Positions 61,343 through 64,000 of a DNA stretch of 64,000 nucleotides are shown here, in pieces. Every line of letters starts with the position of its first letter. The stretch's first letter is position 1. Source of the DNA: CAIZQW01 sp942493055 (GTDB lineage: Bacteria; Verrucomicrobiota; Kiritimatiellia; RFP12; UBA1067). The stretch spans positions 5,332,001 to 5,396,000 of the forward strand of contig OW818680.1 of the NCBI GenBank assembly GCA_942493055.1, read 5' to 3'. The notes under the pieces were generated by a model that made no database searches, was not told the origin of the DNA, and saw only the letters and a list, made by a program, of their open reading frames with translations. The translations under genes and the position numbers were made by a program.

Positions 61343-61688
61343 TCTGGATTCCCTTTCATCTGTCGGTTTGCGGAACAAAGTACACGTGTTAAGGCCATGT
61401 TTCTTTAAGTAAGAATTTCTTAAACTTTATCACAAGTGACATTTACCTTGCAATGCGTTTTCATTGCTTTCTCCCCGAAGGATGCGATCTTTTTATATAA
61501 ATAGTGTTCGAATCAATTGTCACATGAGGTGAACATAGCGTTATTCTAAATGAGGAGAGGGAGACAGTTACCATACCTCCACACTTCATGAAGTGTGGAG
61601 GTATGGTTGTTTGAAGACGAATTTAAATCTGTGTCGCATAGAGCGGGAAAGTTTGGTATTCTGTAACAAATTAAGCTGAGGGGAGGGG
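61343..61688. other. Divergent intergenic region with a 38-bp palindrome
   Basis: AT-rich spacer between the ligase and GH16 genes. Its main feature is the palindrome at 61570-61607. A GGGGAGGGG ribosome site precedes ATG 61689. No convincing promoter hexamers or genes were found. Confidence 0.6.
61570..61607. repeat. 38-bp perfect palindrome
   Basis: Bases 61570-61588 are the exact reverse complement of 61589-61607 with no spacer (left half ACCATACCTCCACACTTCA). Flanks do not extend the symmetry and no T-run follows, so it is not an obvious terminator. It lies about 80 bp before the GH16 start and could be an operator or a recombination site. Confidence 0.85.
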
Positions 61689-62483
61689 ATGGATATGAGA
61701 GGTATTTTGTTGTTGGCGATGGCAGGCATGTGCAGTGGTGCATCAGGTGCGGAGATCTTTCCACATACAGATCCGCATAACACGAAGGGCTGGAAGCTGG
61801 TTGAGCCATTCAGCGACGAGTTTGAGGGAAGTTCGCTCTGCACGAACAAGTGGCAGCCGCGTTGCACCTATTGGCACGGACGCCAACCGAGCTGGTTCAG
61901 TCCCAAGAATGTCCGGGTGGAGCAGGGGAGGATGCTCCTCACGTCGAAGTGGGAGCCGGAGGGCATTCCTGCACAGTTTCAGAAGCAGGGCTACAGCAAC
62001 TATACTGCGGTCTGTGTGAGTTCCATTCAAAAGGTGATGTACGGCTATTTCGAAATCCGTTGCAAGGCTGCGCCCATTTGCATGACCAGCTCCTTCTGGT
62101 TCCAAGGCAAGAACTCTGAAATCGATGTCTTCGAAATCATTGGCAAGGCAAAGCTCATCAAAAATACCGAAACGAAAATGCCGACCAATATTCATCATGG
62201 ATTTAAAGATGGGTGGGATAAGGATAAAGCAGAACCTTTTGACTATGATGTGGGCAACAAGGTTGCCGAGAACTTTAATGTGTTCGGGGTGGAGTGGGAC
62301 AGCTCCAACCTGGTCTTCTATTGCAATGGCAAGGTCGTGCGCACGATTGAAAACAAGGGACGTTTTACGGAACCACAAACCATGTTCTTTGACATGGAGA
62401 CCTTTAAGTGGCACGGCTTCCCAGCGCCCTCCGAATTGCCTGGCGACTTCGAAATCGACTATATTCGTACGTGGACGAAGTAG
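61689..62483 (+). CDS. Glycoside hydrolase family 16 enzyme, exported
   Basis: 264 residues. Signal peptide, then a single GH16 beta-jelly-roll with the catalytic motif SEIDVFEIIG: nucleophile Glu144, Asp146, acid/base Glu149. The FSDEFEGSSLCTNKW start and MFFDMETFKW fit agarase/porphyranase/carrageenase-like or laminarinase-like members. A strong GGGGAGGGG site precedes ATG 61689. The convergent sulfatase gene ends 21 nt away, which favours a sulfated algal galactan as substrate (inference). Confidence 0.92.
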   Translation: MDMRGILLLAMAGMCSGASGAEIFPHTDPHNTKGWKLVEPFSDEFEGSSLCTNKWQPRCTYWHGRQPSWFSPKNVRVEQGRMLLTSKWEPEGIPAQFQKQGYSNYTAVCVSSIQKVMYGYFEIRCKAAPICMTSSFWFQGKNSEIDVFEIIGKAKLIKNTETKMPTNIHHGFKDGWDKDKAEPFDYDVGNKVAENFNVFGVEWDSSNLVFYCNGKVVRTIENKGRFTEPQTMFFDMETFKWHGFPAPSELPGDFEIDYIRTWTK

Positions 62484-62504
62484 TTATTCTCACATGAACG
62501 TCTC

Positions 62505-64000
62505 CTACTTCTTCCCCTTCTTGCCCGCTTTAGATTCCTTGCCTGCTTTTGCCTCTTTCCGGATGTTCACGGGCACGTCATTGGTCTGCTTTACACCCGG
62601 TGTGCTTCTGCCATTCACGACAAGGGTTTCAAGTTGCTGGGTCATGGCTTCGACAATTGCTTTGTTTTCCGCCACGACATTTTTGGTCTCCTTGTAATCC
62701 GCGGTCATGTTATAGAGTTGGATCGGGGGCAGGCCGGCTTTTAGCGCTTCCGCGTCTTTGGGGGAACTCCAGCCGCCACTGCCCGCACAGATTTCGAGTT
62801 TCCATTCCAGACTGCGAAGCGCAAATAAGCCGCCGATGCTGTGGTGGATGACGGTTTCGCGGATCGGTTTGTCTTCGCCTTTCAGCAGGGGCAGAAAACT
62901 GAAGCTGTCTTCGCCTGCGTTCTCCGGCAATTTAGCGCCTGTGATTTCAGCGCAGGTGGCCATCAAGTCGGTCAAGCAGGTGATCTGCTTGGTTGCGCTG
63001 CCAGCCTTTATGACATCTGGCCAGCGTGCGATAAAGGGGACGCGATGTCCGCCATCCCAGATGTCCGCCTTGTGTCCTCGGAAGTCACCGTTTGGAAAAT
63101 GTCCTTGTTCCTGAAGCTTATCAATGCCTGCGGCAGGGGAACACCCATTGTCACTGGTGAAGATGAGCAGCGTATTCTTTGCAACGCCTGCCTTTTCAAG
63201 GGTCTTCATGACTTCGCCTACAGTCCAGTCGGTCTGCATTACGAAATCGCCATAGTCGCCGAGGCCGCTCTTGCCCTGCCATTCCTTGGCTGGGACGATA
63301 GGGGTATGCGGTGAGGCCAGGGGGAGGTAGAGGAAGAAGGGCTTATCTTGCTTGGCCTGCTGCTCGATATACTCGATAGCCTTTTTTGTGAAGGTTGGTA
63401 AAACGTCGACGGCTTCGAAATCGGGTGCGGCTGGCCCTGAGCGGACCCATTTTTTGATGGCCGTCGGCTGCTGTGTGAAGTGGTCGTTTTCAATGAACGC
63501 GAACGGATGCATGTCGAGGGAGGCGCTGATGCCGAAGTAGGTGTCAAAGCCGCGTGTGACCGGGCTGTCTTCAATCTTCTTGGCCGCGTCATACGCGCTG
63601 CTGGTCTCCGATGTTAAGGCATCTTTGCTCTCGGCAGCCATCTTTTTCTTGAGTGGCAGGGTCATGCCGAGATGCCACTTGCCGACCATGGCTGTTGCAT
63701 AGCCGTTCTTCCGTAAAAGGCCGGGAACGGTCAGGCGGTCAGCTGCGATAAGGGGGTCGGATGTGCCGGATAGAACACCGTTCTGCAAACGGGAACGCCA
63801 GGAGTAGCGTCCGGTCATGATGCCGTAACGTGTCGGCGTGCAGACGGATGACCCCGTGTGCGCATCCGTGAAGATCATGCCTTCCTTGGCGAGCCGGTCG
63901 ACATTCGGTGTTTTAATTTTGCCGCGTTCAGGATTCAGGCATTGGATATCCCCATAGCCTAAGTCATCGCAAAGAATATAGACGATATTCGGTTTTTGAG
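62505..64000 (-). CDS. Family S1 sulfatase, partial, N-terminus beyond right edge
   Basis: About 498 codons are in the window; the start and signal peptide lie past 64000. The metal-site beginning NIVYILCDDLGYGD is at the right edge. The sulfatase signature SSVCTPTRYGIMTGR contains the Cys (codon 63842-63840) that must be converted to formylglycine. VGKWHLG, LPLASPHTP and FTSDNGC follow in family order. The C-terminal tail is Lys/Gly-rich (KESKAGKKGKK). It hydrolyses sulfate esters of polysaccharides. No dedicated anaerobic maturase is in the window; the FGE-domain protein at 5.4-7.6 kb is unlikely to be the activator. Confidence 0.95.
   Translation of the reverse strand, partial: QKPNIVYILCDDLGYGDIQCLNPERGKIKTPNVDRLAKEGMIFTDAHTGSSVCTPTRYGIMTGRYSWRSRLQNGVLSGTSDPLIAADRLTVPGLLRKNGYATAMVGKWHLGMTLPLKKKMAAESKDALTSETSSAYDAAKKIEDSPVTRGFDTYFGISASLDMHPFAFIENDHFTQQPTAIKKWVRSGPAAPDFEAVDVLPTFTKKAIEYIEQQAKQDKPFFLYLPLASPHTPIVPAKEWQGKSGLGDYGDFVMQTDWTVGEVMKTLEKAGVAKNTLLIFTSDNGCSPAAGIDKLQEQGHFPNGDFRGHKADIWDGGHRVPFIARWPDVIKAGSATKQITCLTDLMATCAEITGAKLPENAGEDSFSFLPLLKGEDKPIRETVIHHSIGGLFALRSLEWKLEICAGSGGWSSPKDAEALKAGLPPIQLYNMTADYKETKNVVAENKAIVEAMTQQLETLVVNGRSTPGVKQTNDVPVNIRKEAKAGKESKAGKKGKK

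Noticed and set aside
1..64000. CRISPR arrays, rRNA genes, prophage or integrase genes
   Set aside because: None seen: no regularly spaced short repeats, no rRNA motifs, no integrase or phage structural genes.

Overview
The window (about 57% G+C by eye) looks like chromosome of a PVC-superphylum bacterium, most likely Kiritimatiellota or a close relative (Lentisphaerota, Verrucomicrobiota). The signs are many exported polysaccharide lyases, glycoside hydrolases and a sulfatase, a planctomycete-type HzsA-related dihaem protein, FGE-domain and beta-helix surface proteins, sigma-54 control, and frequent weak or missing Shine-Dalgarno sites. This assignment is inference from gene content.

Layout. 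1-4.8 kb: D-aminoacylase (cut by the left edge), DUF493 protein, Gfo/Idh/MocA oxidoreductase, KtrB-type K+ channel, and tRNA-Gly plus tRNA-Leu with a clear promoter and terminator. 4.8-17.7 kb: a complete uptake [NiFe]-hydrogenase locus. The minus-strand operon holds a Tat-exported small subunit, the large subunit and an FGE/cadherin-like repeat protein, with a maturation protease after a terminator. The divergent plus-strand operon holds a PocR/AraC-type regulator and hypF-C-D-E-A-B, and runs on into a beta-helix protein and an NtrC-type regulator. 19.5-29 kb: a high-affinity K+ system, with the NtrC-type regulator, a near-consensus sigma-54 promoter, a histidine kinase, kdpF-A-B-C, and a kinase-less KdpD fused to a PTS EIIA domain. 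29-45.6 kb: exported proteins (HzsA-related dihaem protein, beta-helix protein, LamG-glycosidase, GH43-esterase fusion, Tat-exported TIM barrel) and an Fe-alcohol dehydrogenase, separated by palindromic repeats. 45.9-48.5 kb: an AT-rich patch with two orphan genes, a BIME-like REP pair and a RAYT transposase. 48.7-56.6 kb: a same-strand polysaccharide cluster (PL8-like lyase, GH29 fucosidase, heparinase II/III-like lyase, alginate-lyase-family protein). 56.7-58.1 kb: two neighbouring genes whose reading frame is interrupted by an in-frame UGA. 58.2-61.3 kb: a Zn-ribbon/deoxyribosyltransferase-like protein, a Cys-rich protein, an ACT protein and phenylacetate-CoA ligase. 61.7-64 kb: GH16 and an S1 sulfatase (cut by the right edge).

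The most striking observation is the UGA pair. In both genes the frame continues in phase after UGA, with a conserved Tyr-Leu-Gly, to a second stop followed within 9-14 nt by a terminator-like hairpin. In both, a perfect hairpin with a GGU loop begins its loop exactly 21 nt after the UGA, and the two stems differ by three compensatory base-pair changes. This is what a bacterial SECIS element looks like, so I propose a new family of paired periplasmic/membrane selenoproteins; the first has a CPSU redox-type motif. No Sec machinery lies in the window, so this remains a hypothesis.
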